A stretch of 48,042 nt of DNA, taken from positions 1 through 48,042 of the forward strand of contig JAGALB010000034.1 of assembly GCA_017625405.1 (NCBI GenBank), given 5' to 3'. Origin of the DNA: Ruminiclostridium sp. GTDB taxonomy: Bacteria; Bacillota; Clostridia; Oscillospirales; Ruminococcaceae. A program made the translations under genes and the position numbers. Shown here piece by piece: positions 14,972 to 24,039 of the stretch. Below the pieces are notes generated by a model that saw nothing but the letters and a program-made list of their open reading frames with translations, did not search any database and had not been told where the DNA came from. The stretch's first letter is position 1, and each line of letters begins with the position of its first letter.

Positions 14972-15813
14972 CAGATAACTGCCTCCTTGTGACGGGTTAC
15001 GTGACAGCCGATATTTACCGCAACGGGAAGTCCTGCAATATGTGTGGGGGCGGTTTCGATGTTTACATAAAGAGCTGTAACCGTACCGCCGAAGCCCTGT
15101 GAGCCGATGCCTGTAAGGTTGATTTTTTCAAGCATTTTTGCTTCCATATCTGCGTAGAATTCGTCGGGGTTACGCTTGTCAAGGTCACGGCAGAGAGCCT
15201 TTTTGGACAGGTATGCAACCTGCTCAAAATCGCCGCCGATGCCTACACCCACAACTATGGGAGGGCAGGGGTTGCTGCCTGCGATATTCACTGTTTCGGT
15301 AACAAAATCTATGATGTCTTCCCTGGTTGCGGAGGGAGTGAACATTTTGAGTCTGCTCATATTCTCGCTGCCGAAGCCCTTGGGTGCAACCATGATTTTT
15401 ACCTTGTCACCGTCAACGATTGATGTGTGGATAATAGCGGGAGTGTTGTTGTTTGTATTTACACGGCGAAGGGGGTCTTTTACCACGGAAAGACGGAGCT
15501 TTCCGTCAACATAGCCCTTTGCTACGCCCTCGTTTATTGCTTCATAAAGGCTGCCGCCCGTGAAGTGTACATCCTGACCGATTTCAAGGAAAATTACCGC
15601 CATGCCCGTATCCTGACAGATAGGAACATTAAGCTCTGTTGCACAGTCGATATTCTTCACGATATCGCCGAGAACCTCCTTGCAGACAGGACTTTCCTCG
15701 CAGGGAATGCTGTTTTCGATAACCTCTCTCATTCCGCAGGGAAGCTTCAGATTTGCTTCCTCGCAGAGGCTTGCAACGGTATCACGGATAACCGCAACAT
15801 CAATTTCTCTCAT
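14971..15813 (-). CDS. Class I fumarate hydratase, alpha (N-terminal) subunit
   Basis: This 280-residue protein is the Fe-S-binding half of a two-subunit class I fumarase/L-tartrate dehydratase. The three cluster cysteines are visible in PICQDTGM (near 72), GSNPCPP (near 185) and VNIGCHVTRH near the end; GVGIGG and GIGSQGFGG are conserved. It hydrates fumarate to malate (or dehydrates tartrate) only with the beta subunit, which is not in this window. The start at 15813 has AAAGGA 9 bp upstream and overlaps the preceding gene by 14 bp. Confidence 0.9.
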   Translation of the reverse strand: MREIDVAVIRDTVASLCEEANLKLPCGMREVIENSIPCEESPVCKEVLGDIVKNIDCATELNVPICQDTGMAVIFLEIGQDVHFTGGSLYEAINEGVAKGYVDGKLRLSVVKDPLRRVNTNNNTPAIIHTSIVDGDKVKIMVAPKGFGSENMSRLKMFTPSATREDIIDFVTETVNIAGSNPCPPIVVGVGIGGDFEQVAYLSKKALCRDLDKRNPDEFYADMEAKMLEKINLTGIGSQGFGGTVTALYVNIETAPTHIAGLPVAVNIGCHVTRHKEAVI

Positions 15814-16351
15814 TTTCCTCGGTCCTTTCATTTTCTTCTTCGGGCTGTGCCCCTAATATCTCCATCATTTTAAGCTTGATTTCTTCCAGACGATAGCGGT
15901 TGAACTGCATTATCGACATGCATATGTACGCACGGACAATTGTTGCAACGCCTGAGATCATAAGCGCCTTTACCATATCAAAACCGGCTGTGAATAAAAG
16001 ACAGTATGTAATTATGAGAAAGTCTATGAAAAGTGTGGCAATAACGCCCCAGAAAACCGCCCATGAACCTGCAGGCTTGCAGATAAAGCCCTTTGCCGTG
16101 CATTTTTCAAGACCCTTTTCGATATAGAAACGCACGCAGGTGTCGCACATATCCTTTTTGTAGGAATGATGGTATTTAAGGCAGAACTGACCTTTTTCCT
16201 TCTCCTTTTCGAGAAGATAAACGGGCGAACCCTTGAGCTTGTAGAGTGAAAGCTCTCTCTGCTCCTTCATGATTCTGCTGATGTTTGCCCTCAGCTCCTC
16301 GTAGGAAAAGCCGCTGTCCTGTTCGTAGGGGATTCTCATAAACTTTTTCAT
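15800..16351 (-). CDS. Membrane protein with Cys-rich N-terminus, unknown function
   Basis: This 183-residue protein has a soluble charged N-terminus (1-90) with a cysteine pattern (C..CDTC...C...C) that could bind zinc, then two hydrophobic segments (about 95-120 and 125-150) and a charged C-terminal tail rich in Glu/Asn. AAAGGAG precedes the ATG. It lies between the amidohydrolase (19-bp gap) and fumA (14-bp overlap) in one operon. No family recognised. Confidence 0.75.
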   Translation of the reverse strand: MKKFMRIPYEQDSGFSYEELRANISRIMKEQRELSLYKLKGSPVYLLEKEKEKGQFCLKYHHSYKKDMCDTCVRFYIEKGLEKCTAKGFICKPAGSWAVFWGVIATLFIDFLIITYCLLFTAGFDMVKALMISGVATIVRAYICMSIMQFNRYRLEEIKLKMMEILGAQPEEENERTEENERN

Positions 16352-16370
16352 AGTATAATGCTCCTTTGCG

Positions 16371-17537
16371 TCAGATAACTTCGCCGTTCATTATAACAAT
16401 TTCGGGTGTTTTTGAAATATCGTGGAAGGTGCCGCTGAAAAGAACGATGTCTGCGTCCTTGCCTGTTTCCAGGCTGCCCACTCTGTCTTCGATTCCGCAG
16501 AAGCGTGCAGGGTTGATGGTGATTGCTTCCAGCGCCTGCTTTTCAGTAAGTCCTCCGCGCATAGCAAGTCCTGCCATACTGGGGAGATACTGAATGGGAT
16601 TTTCGGGGTGGTCTGTGCAGATAGCGATTTCCATGCCGCCATCTGTAAGCTTCTTGCCGTTGGCGATATCCGCATTCATCAGTTCAGGCTTGCATCTGTC
16701 GCCGAACACGGGACCGATAACGCACTGTGTGCCCTTGTCCAGCTCGTCGGCAATGAGTCCGCCCTCGGTAGCGTGGATAAGCACGTAGTCAAGGCTGAAT
16801 TCCTCTGCAAGTCTTACGGCGGTGAAAATATCATCGGCTCTGTGGCAGTGGAAATGCACCTTAATTTCCCTGTTCAGGACAGGAATAAGCGCTTCGCACT
16901 TTATATCGTAATCGGGACGGCTGGTTTCATCATCCGTACCCTTTGTTTTTTCGTACTCCGCCATTTCTTCCATATAGCGCTTGGCCTTGAAAAGATTTTC
17001 ACGGATGACCGCAGCGGTAGCCATACGGGTTGTGGGAGTTTCCTCCTTTTCGTGGTATACGGATTTGGGGTTTTCGCCCAGCGCCATCTTCATTGCAACG
17101 GGATTTTTAATTACACGGCGATCAATGCGTTTGCTGCCCCAGGTTTTCATGGCGATGAATGTACCGCCGATGGGGTTGGCGCTGCCCATGCCTGTGATAA
17201 CCGTGCCGATACCGCCCTTTGCAGCTTCGGTAAAGCAGTAATCCATAGGATTCACTGCGTCAATTGCACGGAGCTGAGGGGTTGCAGGGTCGGTTTCTTC
17301 GTTGCCGTCGTCGCCCTCAAAGCCGTAGCCGTTGGCAAACACGCCGATATGGCAATGAGCGTCAATGAACGCAGGGTAAGCGGTAAGCCCCGATGCGTCA
17401 ATGTCGCCGCTTTCCGCCTTGCGCGGCATATCGGTCATATTACCGAGATTCTTTATCTTTCCGTCTTCGGTTTCGATAAAGCCGTTTTCAATATTTTCTC
17501 CCGTTACGGGAACGATTTTTACGTTATAGATTATCAT
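16371..17537 (-). CDS. Amidohydrolase-family metal-dependent hydrolase
   Basis: This 388-residue TIM-barrel amidohydrolase has PAFIDAHCHIG (metal-binding HxH) near residue 60, HFHCH and LIHAT for the later histidines, an Asp in CTDHPE, and the C-terminal composite sandwich signature VGSLETGKDADIVLFSG. It resembles the imidazolonepropionase/adenine-deaminase-related group; the substrate cannot be told from the sequence. It starts in an ATGA overlap with the aroK stop. Being inside an aroE-aroK operon suggests only co-expression. Confidence 0.87.
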   Translation of the reverse strand: MIIYNVKIVPVTGENIENGFIETEDGKIKNLGNMTDMPRKAESGDIDASGLTAYPAFIDAHCHIGVFANGYGFEGDDGNEETDPATPQLRAIDAVNPMDYCFTEAAKGGIGTVITGMGSANPIGGTFIAMKTWGSKRIDRRVIKNPVAMKMALGENPKSVYHEKEETPTTRMATAAVIRENLFKAKRYMEEMAEYEKTKGTDDETSRPDYDIKCEALIPVLNREIKVHFHCHRADDIFTAVRLAEEFSLDYVLIHATEGGLIADELDKGTQCVIGPVFGDRCKPELMNADIANGKKLTDGGMEIAICTDHPENPIQYLPSMAGLAMRGGLTEKQALEAITINPARFCGIEDRVGSLETGKDADIVLFSGTFHDISKTPEIVIMNGEVI

Positions 17538-18025
17538 TTGATGCCTTTCAGTATCATGTCGAGAATTTCTGTTTCATCTCTGTTGGAATCAACGGAAAAG
17601 TCCGAGTGTTCAAGATAAATTTTTCTTCTTTTGTTGAACAGTTCAAGGAGCTGTTCCTTTGTGTTGTTCATTACAAGGGGGCGGTGGGTGTCGCCCTTTA
17701 TACGGTCGTAGCAAAGCTCAAAATCCGCATCGAGGAATACTATCGTGCCTGCGTTTCTTGCAGTTTCGGCGGTGACGGGATTTATGATTGCTCCGCCGCC
17801 TGTGGCAACCACAGAGTTTCCGGGCATTTCACGGATATATTTCGCTTCCAGCTCACGGAAATGCGGTTCGCCGTCCTGCGCAAAGATTTCTGGGATTGTT
17901 CTGCCCTCTTTTTCTTCGATATAGGCGTCCAGGTCAACAAGGGTACAACCCAGCTTTTCCGAGAGTTTTCTGCCTGTATACGATTTTCCGCAGCCCATAA
18001 AACCGCAGAGATAGATGTTTCTCAT
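17534..18025 (-). CDS. aroK: Shikimate kinase
   Basis: This 163-residue kinase phosphorylates shikimate at the 3-hydroxyl in aromatic amino-acid synthesis. It has Walker A GFMGCGKS (residues 8-15), the substrate-binding LVDLDAYIEEKEG, FRELE and VATGGGAI (substrate glycine loop), and THRPL in the lid. The length is typical. It overlaps aroE upstream and the amidohydrolase downstream by 4 bp each. Confidence 0.97.
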   Translation of the reverse strand: MRNIYLCGFMGCGKSYTGRKLSEKLGCTLVDLDAYIEEKEGRTIPEIFAQDGEPHFRELEAKYIREMPGNSVVATGGGAIINPVTAETARNAGTIVFLDADFELCYDRIKGDTHRPLVMNNTKEQLLELFNKRRKIYLEHSDFSVDSNRDETEILDMILKGIK

Positions 18026-18870
18026 ACAAGCGCCTCCATATCGGAAATGAGCTGCTTGATGTCGCTTTCCTCAAAAACAGAGCCGTTCCAGATTTCGTGT
18101 GCGGCAACCGCCTGCAAAACCAGCATTGCCATACCGCTCATTGCCTTTATGCCGTGCTTTTCAGCGGTTTTTACAAGGAGAGTGTCACGGGGATTGTATA
18201 CAACGTCGAATACGAATTTCACGTTTTCGAGCAGGTTTTCGTCACAGGGCATATTTTCAACTTTCGGGAACATTCCGATAGGAGAAGCGTTCACGATAAG
18301 GTCGAAGCAGGGCTTTTCGGAGAAATCCTCAGCGGCAATGACATTGCCGCCGATAAAGACCATCTGCACCTTTGCGTCGGGCTTCATTTTCTTTATTTCA
18401 TCAATAACCACCTGTGTGGAAGCTTCGTCCTTTTTCAGCACAGCGATGGTAAGGTTGCCGCCGCTGAGTGCGGTTTCAATGGCCATCATTCTGCCTACGC
18501 CGCCGCAGCCGATAAGCAGTACCTTTGAAGCAAGGCTTGCACCCATAAGGTCAATGGACTTTGTAAAGCCCAGCACGTCGGTATTGTAGCCCACTTTTTC
18601 ATCGCCGTTCTTAAGGCAGTTCACAGAGCCGTAGCGTGCTGCGCCCTCGTCAAGTCTGTCGCAGTATTTTATTATCGGCACTTTGTGGGGGATGGTGATA
18701 TTGAAGCCGCCGAGAGCAGCAAGTTCACCGAACTTTGCTTCAAGCTCTTCGGGGGGGATTTCCATTTTTACGTAGTTTGCTTCCTTACCTGAAAGGCTGA
18801 AGAGTCTTTCGTGAATGTTGGGGGAAAGGGTATGACCTAAGGGGTAACCGATAATTGCGTAAGTTTTCAT
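18022..18870 (-). CDS. aroE: Shikimate dehydrogenase
   Basis: This 282-residue enzyme reduces 3-dehydroshikimate with NADPH. Family marks: YPLGHTLSPNIHE near the start, NITIPHK (catalytic Lys), GYNTDVLGF (catalytic Asp), the NADP loop GCGGVGRM and the C-terminal GMAMLVLQA. I prefer the ATG at 18870 (GGCGG 5-6 bp upstream); an ATG at 18888 overlapping the fabD stop would add six residues. It works directly before aroK in the pathway and in the operon. Confidence 0.97.
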   Translation of the reverse strand: MKTYAIIGYPLGHTLSPNIHERLFSLSGKEANYVKMEIPPEELEAKFGELAALGGFNITIPHKVPIIKYCDRLDEGAARYGSVNCLKNGDEKVGYNTDVLGFTKSIDLMGASLASKVLLIGCGGVGRMMAIETALSGGNLTIAVLKKDEASTQVVIDEIKKMKPDAKVQMVFIGGNVIAAEDFSEKPCFDLIVNASPIGMFPKVENMPCDENLLENVKFVFDVVYNPRDTLLVKTAEKHGIKAMSGMAMLVLQAVAAHEIWNGSVFEESDIKQLISDMEALV

Positions 18871-18887
18871 TCTGCCGCCTTCTTTCA

Positions 18888-19787
18888 TTATGCGTCCATT
18901 GCCGATGCTGTAACATCGTCAAGAGTTTTCTTCACAAGACCTACAAGCGTCTTTCCGGGACCGCATTCAACAAAATTATCAAAGCCGTCGGCCTGCATAG
19001 CGGCAAGCTCGCTTGTGAAGCGTACGGGAGAGCAGATATGACGGGATAAAATATCATGGATACCGCTGAAATCGGTGAGAAGTCCGCCTGTTACGTTGGA
19101 GTAGAACTTCTTTTCGGGAACCTTGAATTCAACGCCGCTGATAAGGCCCTTGAATTCTTCTGCGGCTTCCTTCATGAATTCAGAATGGAAGGCTGCTGCA
19201 ACGGCAAGAGGAATAACTCTCTTTACACCGCTTGCAGTAAGCTTTTCAGCTGCCTTTGCAATACCGTTTTCGCTGCCTGCGATAACAGTCTGCTGTTTGG
19301 AGTTGTAGTTTACGGGAGTTACATAGTCGCCGCCCTTTGTGATTTCCTCGCATACGCTTTCGATAAGAGCAACATCTGCGCTCATAACCGCAGCCATTTT
19401 GCCGCCGTTCTTAACGGCTGCCTTTTCCATGCACATTGCACGGTTCTTTATAAGCTCAAAGCCTGTTTCAAGGCTTACTGCACCGGAAACGACAAGAGCT
19501 GCATATTCGCCTAAGGAGTGACCTGCAACAGCGCCGAAGCCGTCGTTTTCAGCCATGAATTTTTCTGCGCAGAGAAGCGACATTGTGAAGATTACAGGCT
19601 GGGAAACGGCTGTTCTTGAAAGCTCTGCCATTTCAGCTGTGAACATTGTATTTTTAAGATCGAAGCCAAGTATATCGCTGCCTGCTTCAAAGATTTTTTC
19701 ATATGCGGCAGGGTTTTCGTTATAGATTTTTTCTCCCATTCCCTGATACTGGGATCCCTGTCCCGAAAATAAAAGTGCTGTTGCCAT
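18888..19787 (-). CDS. fabD: Malonyl-CoA-ACP transacylase
   Basis: This 299-residue enzyme loads malonyl groups onto acyl carrier protein. It has LFSGQGSQYQGMG at the N-terminus, the nucleophile motif GHSLGEYAA near residue 90, and the catalytic His in AAAFHSEFM near 197. The start at 19787 has AAAGGA 9 bp upstream. It heads the minus-strand operon with aroE and aroK and is divergent from the rest of the fatty-acid genes, so one promoter region of about 200 bp serves both. Confidence 0.97.
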   Translation of the reverse strand: MATALLFSGQGSQYQGMGEKIYNENPAAYEKIFEAGSDILGFDLKNTMFTAEMAELSRTAVSQPVIFTMSLLCAEKFMAENDGFGAVAGHSLGEYAALVVSGAVSLETGFELIKNRAMCMEKAAVKNGGKMAAVMSADVALIESVCEEITKGGDYVTPVNYNSKQQTVIAGSENGIAKAAEKLTASGVKRVIPLAVAAAFHSEFMKEAAEEFKGLISGVEFKVPEKKFYSNVTGGLLTDFSGIHDILSRHICSPVRFTSELAAMQADGFDNFVECGPGKTLVGLVKKTLDDVTASAMDA

Positions 19788-19861
19788 AAAGTTATGTCCT
19801 TTCTGTCTGTTCATTACGCCGAAAAACGACAATCACCTCTATAATGCCCAATAAAAAAGAA

Positions 19862-19890
19862 TTGACAAATCATATATTTATTGGTATAAT
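19862..19890 (+). promoter_or_regulatory. Consensus promoter of the fatty-acid operon
   Basis: A perfect TTGACA (19862-19867), 17-bp spacer and TATAAT (19885-19890) lie about 100 bp before fabH. On the minus strand a TTGTCA-like box overlaps this -35 and could serve fabD, so the divergent operons may share control. Confidence 0.85.
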
Positions 19891-19930
19891 ATTTAGGATA
19901 TTTTTGATTTACGGATATGTTTTCCGGCGG

Positions 19931-19952
19931 ATAAATAAATTCTGTTATTTAT
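19931..19952. promoter_or_regulatory. Inverted repeat in the fabH leader (candidate operator)
   Basis: ATAAATAA-N6-TTATTTAT lies 40-60 bp downstream of the predicted transcription start and 40 bp before fabH. It may bind a regulator of lipid synthesis; it does not match the FapR site I know. Confidence 0.35.
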
Positions 19953-19991
19953 TATATACTATTTGGTGAATAAAATCAAGGAGTAATTAAA

Positions 19992-20993
19992 ATGCGAGGA
20001 ATAAAAATTTTAGGTACAGGCGTTTATACCCCTGATGTGAAAATAACAAACGATGATCTTTCAAAGATCATGGAAACCGATAATGAGTGGATTGTTACAC
20101 GTACCGGTATCAGTTCACGTAATTATTCCAAGGACAAATCCAATCACTATATGGCTACTGAGGCTGCAAAAGCAGCCCTTGAAAATTCAGGCGTCAGCGC
20201 TGAGGATGTCGACCTTATCATTGCTTCCTCCTGCACTACCGAATATTTCTATCCCAATCTTGCAAGCCTTATTCAGGGCGGTACGGGTGCAGTGAATGCA
20301 GCGGTAGTTGAGGTGAATACAGCCTGCACAGGCTTTATTTCCGCAGTGGATATTGCAAGCCGCTATCTTCAGGATGATGATTACAAAACAGTTCTTGTGG
20401 TTGCAAGTGAAAGACTTGCGCCTCACGTAGACTTTGAGGACAGAGCCTCCTGCATACTTTTCGGTGACGGCGCAGGTGCGGCGGTCATCACAAAGAGCGA
20501 CAAGCCCATGTACTCATATCTCAGCGGTAAGGCTGACAGCTTTGAAGCCCTTTACCGCCACAAGAACATCAGTCATAACTGCCCTTATGTTGATGAAAAG
20601 GATGAAACCACATCAACAGCGGCATTCGATACGGACAAGAAGCTCCATTACCTCCAGATGGACGGCAAGGGCGTTTATAAGTTTGCGGTTGACGCTATGG
20701 CGACAGCAGTAGAAAAGACACTTGCAAAGGCAGGACTTGCAAAGGACGATATCGACCTTGTAATCCCCCATCAGGCAAATATAAGAATTATCCAGAGCGC
20801 TACAAAGGCTCTCGGAATTCCTCAGGAAAAGGTGTTTGTAAACATCGGCGAGCATGCAAACACTTCGAGCGCATGCATTCCTACCTGTCTTGACGACCTT
20901 AACAAGGAAGGCAGAATAAAGGACGGCATGAGAATCTGTATGGTAGGCTTCGGTGCAGGTCTTACCAGCGGTGCAATAATTTTTGAACAGTAA
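19992..20993 (+). CDS. fabH: Beta-ketoacyl-ACP synthase III
   Basis: This 333-residue enzyme starts fatty-acid synthesis by condensing an acyl-CoA primer with malonyl-ACP. Catalytic residues are seen in NTACTGF (Cys, about 113), PHQANIRI (His, about 255) and GEHANTSSACIP (Asn, about 285); DNEWIVTRTGI near residue 30 is conserved. AAGGAG precedes the ATG by 7 bp. First gene of the plus-strand operon. Confidence 0.97.
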   Translation: MRGIKILGTGVYTPDVKITNDDLSKIMETDNEWIVTRTGISSRNYSKDKSNHYMATEAAKAALENSGVSAEDVDLIIASSCTTEYFYPNLASLIQGGTGAVNAAVVEVNTACTGFISAVDIASRYLQDDDYKTVLVVASERLAPHVDFEDRASCILFGDGAGAAVITKSDKPMYSYLSGKADSFEALYRHKNISHNCPYVDEKDETTSTAAFDTDKKLHYLQMDGKGVYKFAVDAMATAVEKTLAKAGLAKDDIDLVIPHQANIRIIQSATKALGIPQEKVFVNIGEHANTSSACIPTCLDDLNKEGRIKDGMRICMVGFGAGLTSGAIIFEQ

Positions 20994-21055
20994 TTTTACT
21001 GAAATAAAAAGAAATCAGGGAGAGAAACGACCCGTATAAGAAAGGACGGAACAGA

Positions 21056-21982
21056 ATGAACACAAAAATCACAGAGCTTCTCGGAATAAAGTACCCCATT
21101 TTACAGGGCGGTATGGCGTGGATTGCTGAAAGCACTCTTGCGGCTGCTGTATCAAATGCAGGCGGCGCAGGTATCATCGCAGGCGGAAGCGCTCCTGCCG
21201 AAGTAATCAAGGAAGAGATCCGCAAGGCAAAGGCACTCACAGATAAGCCTTTCGGCGTGAACATCATGCTTATGGCTCCCAATGCCGATGACCTTGCACA
21301 GCTTGTAATCGATGAGAAGATTCCCTTTATCACAACAGGTGCCGGCAACCCCGGAAAATATATGGAAAAGTGGCTTGAAGCAGGAATCAAGGTAATCCCC
21401 GTAGTTCCCAGCGTAGCCCTTGCAAAGAGAATGGAGCGTGCAGGTGCGGCGGCTGTTATTGCCGAGGGCACAGAAAGCGGCGGACACATCGGTGAAAACA
21501 CAACAATGTGTCTTGTTCCCCAGGTAGTTGACGCTGTAAACATTCCTGTTATCGCAGCAGGCGGTATTGCAGACGGAAGAGGAATTGCAGCTTCCTTCAT
21601 GCTGGGCGCAGAGGGTGTTCAGGTAGGTACACGCTTCTTAGCCTGTGAAGAATGTAAGATTCATCCCACATACAAGGAGCTTGTAATTGACGCCAAGGAT
21701 ACAGACAGCGTTGTTACAGGCCGTTACACAGGTCATCCCTGCCGTAATGTCAAGACAAAGTTCGCAAAGCGTCTTGCAACAGGCGAAAAGGATGGTACAT
21801 TGACACCCGACGAATTTGAACAGCTTACAGTAGGCGCACTCAGAAAGGCAGTTCAGGACGGTAATCTTGACGAAGGATCTTTCCTCTGCGGTGCAATTGC
21901 AGGTATGGTAAACGAAGTGAAGCCTGCAAAGGAAATTGTTGAAGAAATGTTTGCCGGAGCTGAAAAGCTTTTAAATAAATAA
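21056..21982 (+). CDS. fabK: Enoyl-ACP reductase II (FMN-dependent)
   Basis: This 308-residue TIM-barrel flavoenzyme catalyses the last reduction of each elongation cycle in bacteria that lack FabI. It starts with ITELLGIKYPILQGGMAWI and carries the FMN-phosphate segments AGGIADGRG and GAEGVQVGTRF, with GTESGGHIGE near residue 140. It belongs to the nitronate-monooxygenase-like fold, but its place between fabH and fabG supports FabK. AAAGGACGG precedes the ATG. Confidence 0.95.
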   Translation: MNTKITELLGIKYPILQGGMAWIAESTLAAAVSNAGGAGIIAGGSAPAEVIKEEIRKAKALTDKPFGVNIMLMAPNADDLAQLVIDEKIPFITTGAGNPGKYMEKWLEAGIKVIPVVPSVALAKRMERAGAAAVIAEGTESGGHIGENTTMCLVPQVVDAVNIPVIAAGGIADGRGIAASFMLGAEGVQVGTRFLACEECKIHPTYKELVIDAKDTDSVVTGRYTGHPCRNVKTKFAKRLATGEKDGTLTPDEFEQLTVGALRKAVQDGNLDEGSFLCGAIAGMVNEVKPAKEIVEEMFAGAEKLLNK

Positions 21983-22002
21983 TCAGGAAGAGAGGAAAAG
22001 AA

Positions 22003-22740
22003 ATGACAGCAATTATTACAGGTGCTTCTCAGGGCATCGGCGAATGCATCGCAAAAAGACTGGCAAAGGACGGCTATAACGTGGCAATCAACTGCTATCC
22101 CTCCGATGGTGACAAGGAAAAGGCGGAAAAGGTAGCTGAAGAATGCCGTGCTATGGGCGTTGAAGCAGAAGTTTTCGCAGCGGATGTATCCAGGTACGAC
22201 CAGTGCGAGGCGATGGTCAAGGCAATCAAGGAACGTTTCGGCGTGATTGACGCTCTTGTAAACAACGCAGGCATCACAAAGGACGGTCTTTTAGCAAGAA
22301 TGAGCGAGGAACAGTATGACGCTGTTATCGCAGTAAACCAGAAATCCATTTTCAATATGATGAAGCCCGTTTGCTCCATTATGATGAAGCAGAAGCACGG
22401 CGCTATCGTCAATATGGCTTCCGTTGCAGGTCTTTACGGCAACCCCGGTCAGTTCAATTACAGCGCTTCCAAGGCTGCTATCATCGGTATGACAATGAGT
22501 GCGGCAAAGGAATTCGGCGCAAGAAATATCAGAGTAAACGCAGTTGCTCCCGGACTTATCAAGACTCCCATGACTGACGCTCTTACAGACGAACAGAAGG
22601 ATAAGATTTTCGGACAGATTGCACTTAAGCGTTTCGGCGAGGTAAGCGAAATTGCTTCCACAGTTTCCTTCTTACTTTCCGAAGAAGCTTCCTATATCAC
22701 AGGACAGACAATAGAAATCAGCGGCGGACTTGCAATGTAA
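22003..22740 (+). CDS. fabG: 3-oxoacyl-ACP reductase
   Basis: This 245-residue short-chain dehydrogenase reduces beta-ketoacyl-ACP with NADPH. It has TGASQGIG (cofactor loop, residues 6-13), NNAGI, the catalytic Ser in NMASVAG and YSASK (YxxxK), and ends with a SGGLAM C-terminus typical of FabG. It starts 20 bp after fabK. Confidence 0.96.
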   Translation: MTAIITGASQGIGECIAKRLAKDGYNVAINCYPSDGDKEKAEKVAEECRAMGVEAEVFAADVSRYDQCEAMVKAIKERFGVIDALVNNAGITKDGLLARMSEEQYDAVIAVNQKSIFNMMKPVCSIMMKQKHGAIVNMASVAGLYGNPGQFNYSASKAAIIGMTMSAAKEFGARNIRVNAVAPGLIKTPMTDALTDEQKDKIFGQIALKRFGEVSEIASTVSFLLSEEASYITGQTIEISGGLAM

Positions 22741-22780
22741 TCCGCAGTTATATAAAAAATTCCAAAGGAAAGGGAAAAAT

Positions 22781-24016
22781 ATGAGCAGAGTAGTTATTAC
22801 GGGCTTAGGCGTAGTAAGCCCTATCGGTAATACAGTTGAAGAATTCTGGGAAAATATCAAGGCAAACAAGCATGGCTTTGCCCTTGAAGAATGGTTTCCC
22901 GGACAGACAGAAGAAAAGAATGTTACCGCAAAGGTAAGAAATTTTGATGTAAGCGAATATGTGGACAAGAAGGCTGCACGCCGTATGGATACACTCACAC
23001 AGTATGCGGTTTATGCCTCCAAGAAGGCTCTTGAGGATGCAGGCAGTGATTTCTCCGACCTTGACCCTTACCGCTGCGGCGTTATCATCGGTTCAGGTAT
23101 CGGCGGTATCCTTACAACAGAAGAACAGATCTTAACATATCACAACAAGTCCAACAGCCGTGTTTCCGTATTCACAATTCCTATGATGATCGGTAATATG
23201 GCAGCAGGTACAGTTGCAATCCAGACAAAGTTCAAGGGTGCGAACTACTGTACAGTTTCCGCTTGTGCTTCCGCAACACACGCTATCGGTGAAGCATTCC
23301 ACGCGATCAAGAACGGTTATCTTGACTGTGCAATCGCAGGCGGCGCTGAAGCTTGTCAGTTAGGCTTCGCAATGGCAGGCTTCAACAATATGCACGCCGT
23401 TACAAGAAGCCAGGACCCCGACAGAGCGTCCATTCCTTTCGATAAGGACCGTTCAGGCTTTGTTCTCGGCGACGGTGCAGGTATTGTGATTCTTGAAGAA
23501 TATGAACACGCAAAGGCAAGAGGCGCTAAGATCTATGCTGAAATCGCAGGCTACGGCGCTACATGCGACGCGTATCATGAAACAAGTCCCGACCCCGAAG
23601 GCTACGGCGGTGCAAAGGCTATGGAGCTTGCAGTAAAGGAAGCAGGCGTTCCCTTTGAAACAATCAATTACTGCAACGCACACGGTACATCCACACCTAT
23701 CAACGACAGAACAGAAACAAATGCTCTCAAGATTACCTTCGGTGAGCATGCAAAGAATATGGTTATCAACTCCACAAAGTCCATGACAGGTCACCTTCTC
23801 GGTGCGGCAGGCGGTGTTGAAGCGGTTGCGACAGCACTCCAGATGCAGAACAGCCTTGTTCACACTACTGTGGGCTTACAGGAATGCGATGATGACTGCG
23901 ACCTTGATTACTGCAAGGGTGCAAACAGAGAGATGAAGATTACAGGCGCAATCAGCAACTCTCTCGGTTTCGGCGGTCATAACGCCACTATCTGCTTAAT
24001 TCCCGTAAATGACTGA
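22781..24016 (+). CDS. fabF: Beta-ketoacyl-ACP synthase II
   Basis: This 411-residue elongating condensing enzyme has Cys in VSACASATHAIG (near 165), His in NAHGTST (near 305) and His in KSMTGHLLGAAGG (near 340), with the conserved SNSLGFGGHNATI tail. The ATG at 22781 has AAGGAAAGG upstream and gives the family start MSRVVITGLG; an earlier in-frame ATG overlaps fabG. Confidence 0.97.
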   Translation: MSRVVITGLGVVSPIGNTVEEFWENIKANKHGFALEEWFPGQTEEKNVTAKVRNFDVSEYVDKKAARRMDTLTQYAVYASKKALEDAGSDFSDLDPYRCGVIIGSGIGGILTTEEQILTYHNKSNSRVSVFTIPMMIGNMAAGTVAIQTKFKGANYCTVSACASATHAIGEAFHAIKNGYLDCAIAGGAEACQLGFAMAGFNNMHAVTRSQDPDRASIPFDKDRSGFVLGDGAGIVILEEYEHAKARGAKIYAEIAGYGATCDAYHETSPDPEGYGGAKAMELAVKEAGVPFETINYCNAHGTSTPINDRTETNALKITFGEHAKNMVINSTKSMTGHLLGAAGGVEAVATALQMQNSLVHTTVGLQECDDDCDLDYCKGANREMKITGAISNSLGFGGHNATICLIPVND

Positions 24017-24039
24017 GAATGACAGAAAGGAACACTTCT

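Noticed and set aside
16422-17618. 398-codon open frame on the plus strand
   Set aside because: It lies opposite the amidohydrolase gene, has no recognisable domain or good ribosome site, and is an antisense shadow.
19833-19991. FapR operator at the fab promoter
   Set aside because: No match to the FapR consensus was found; only an AT-rich inverted repeat is present.
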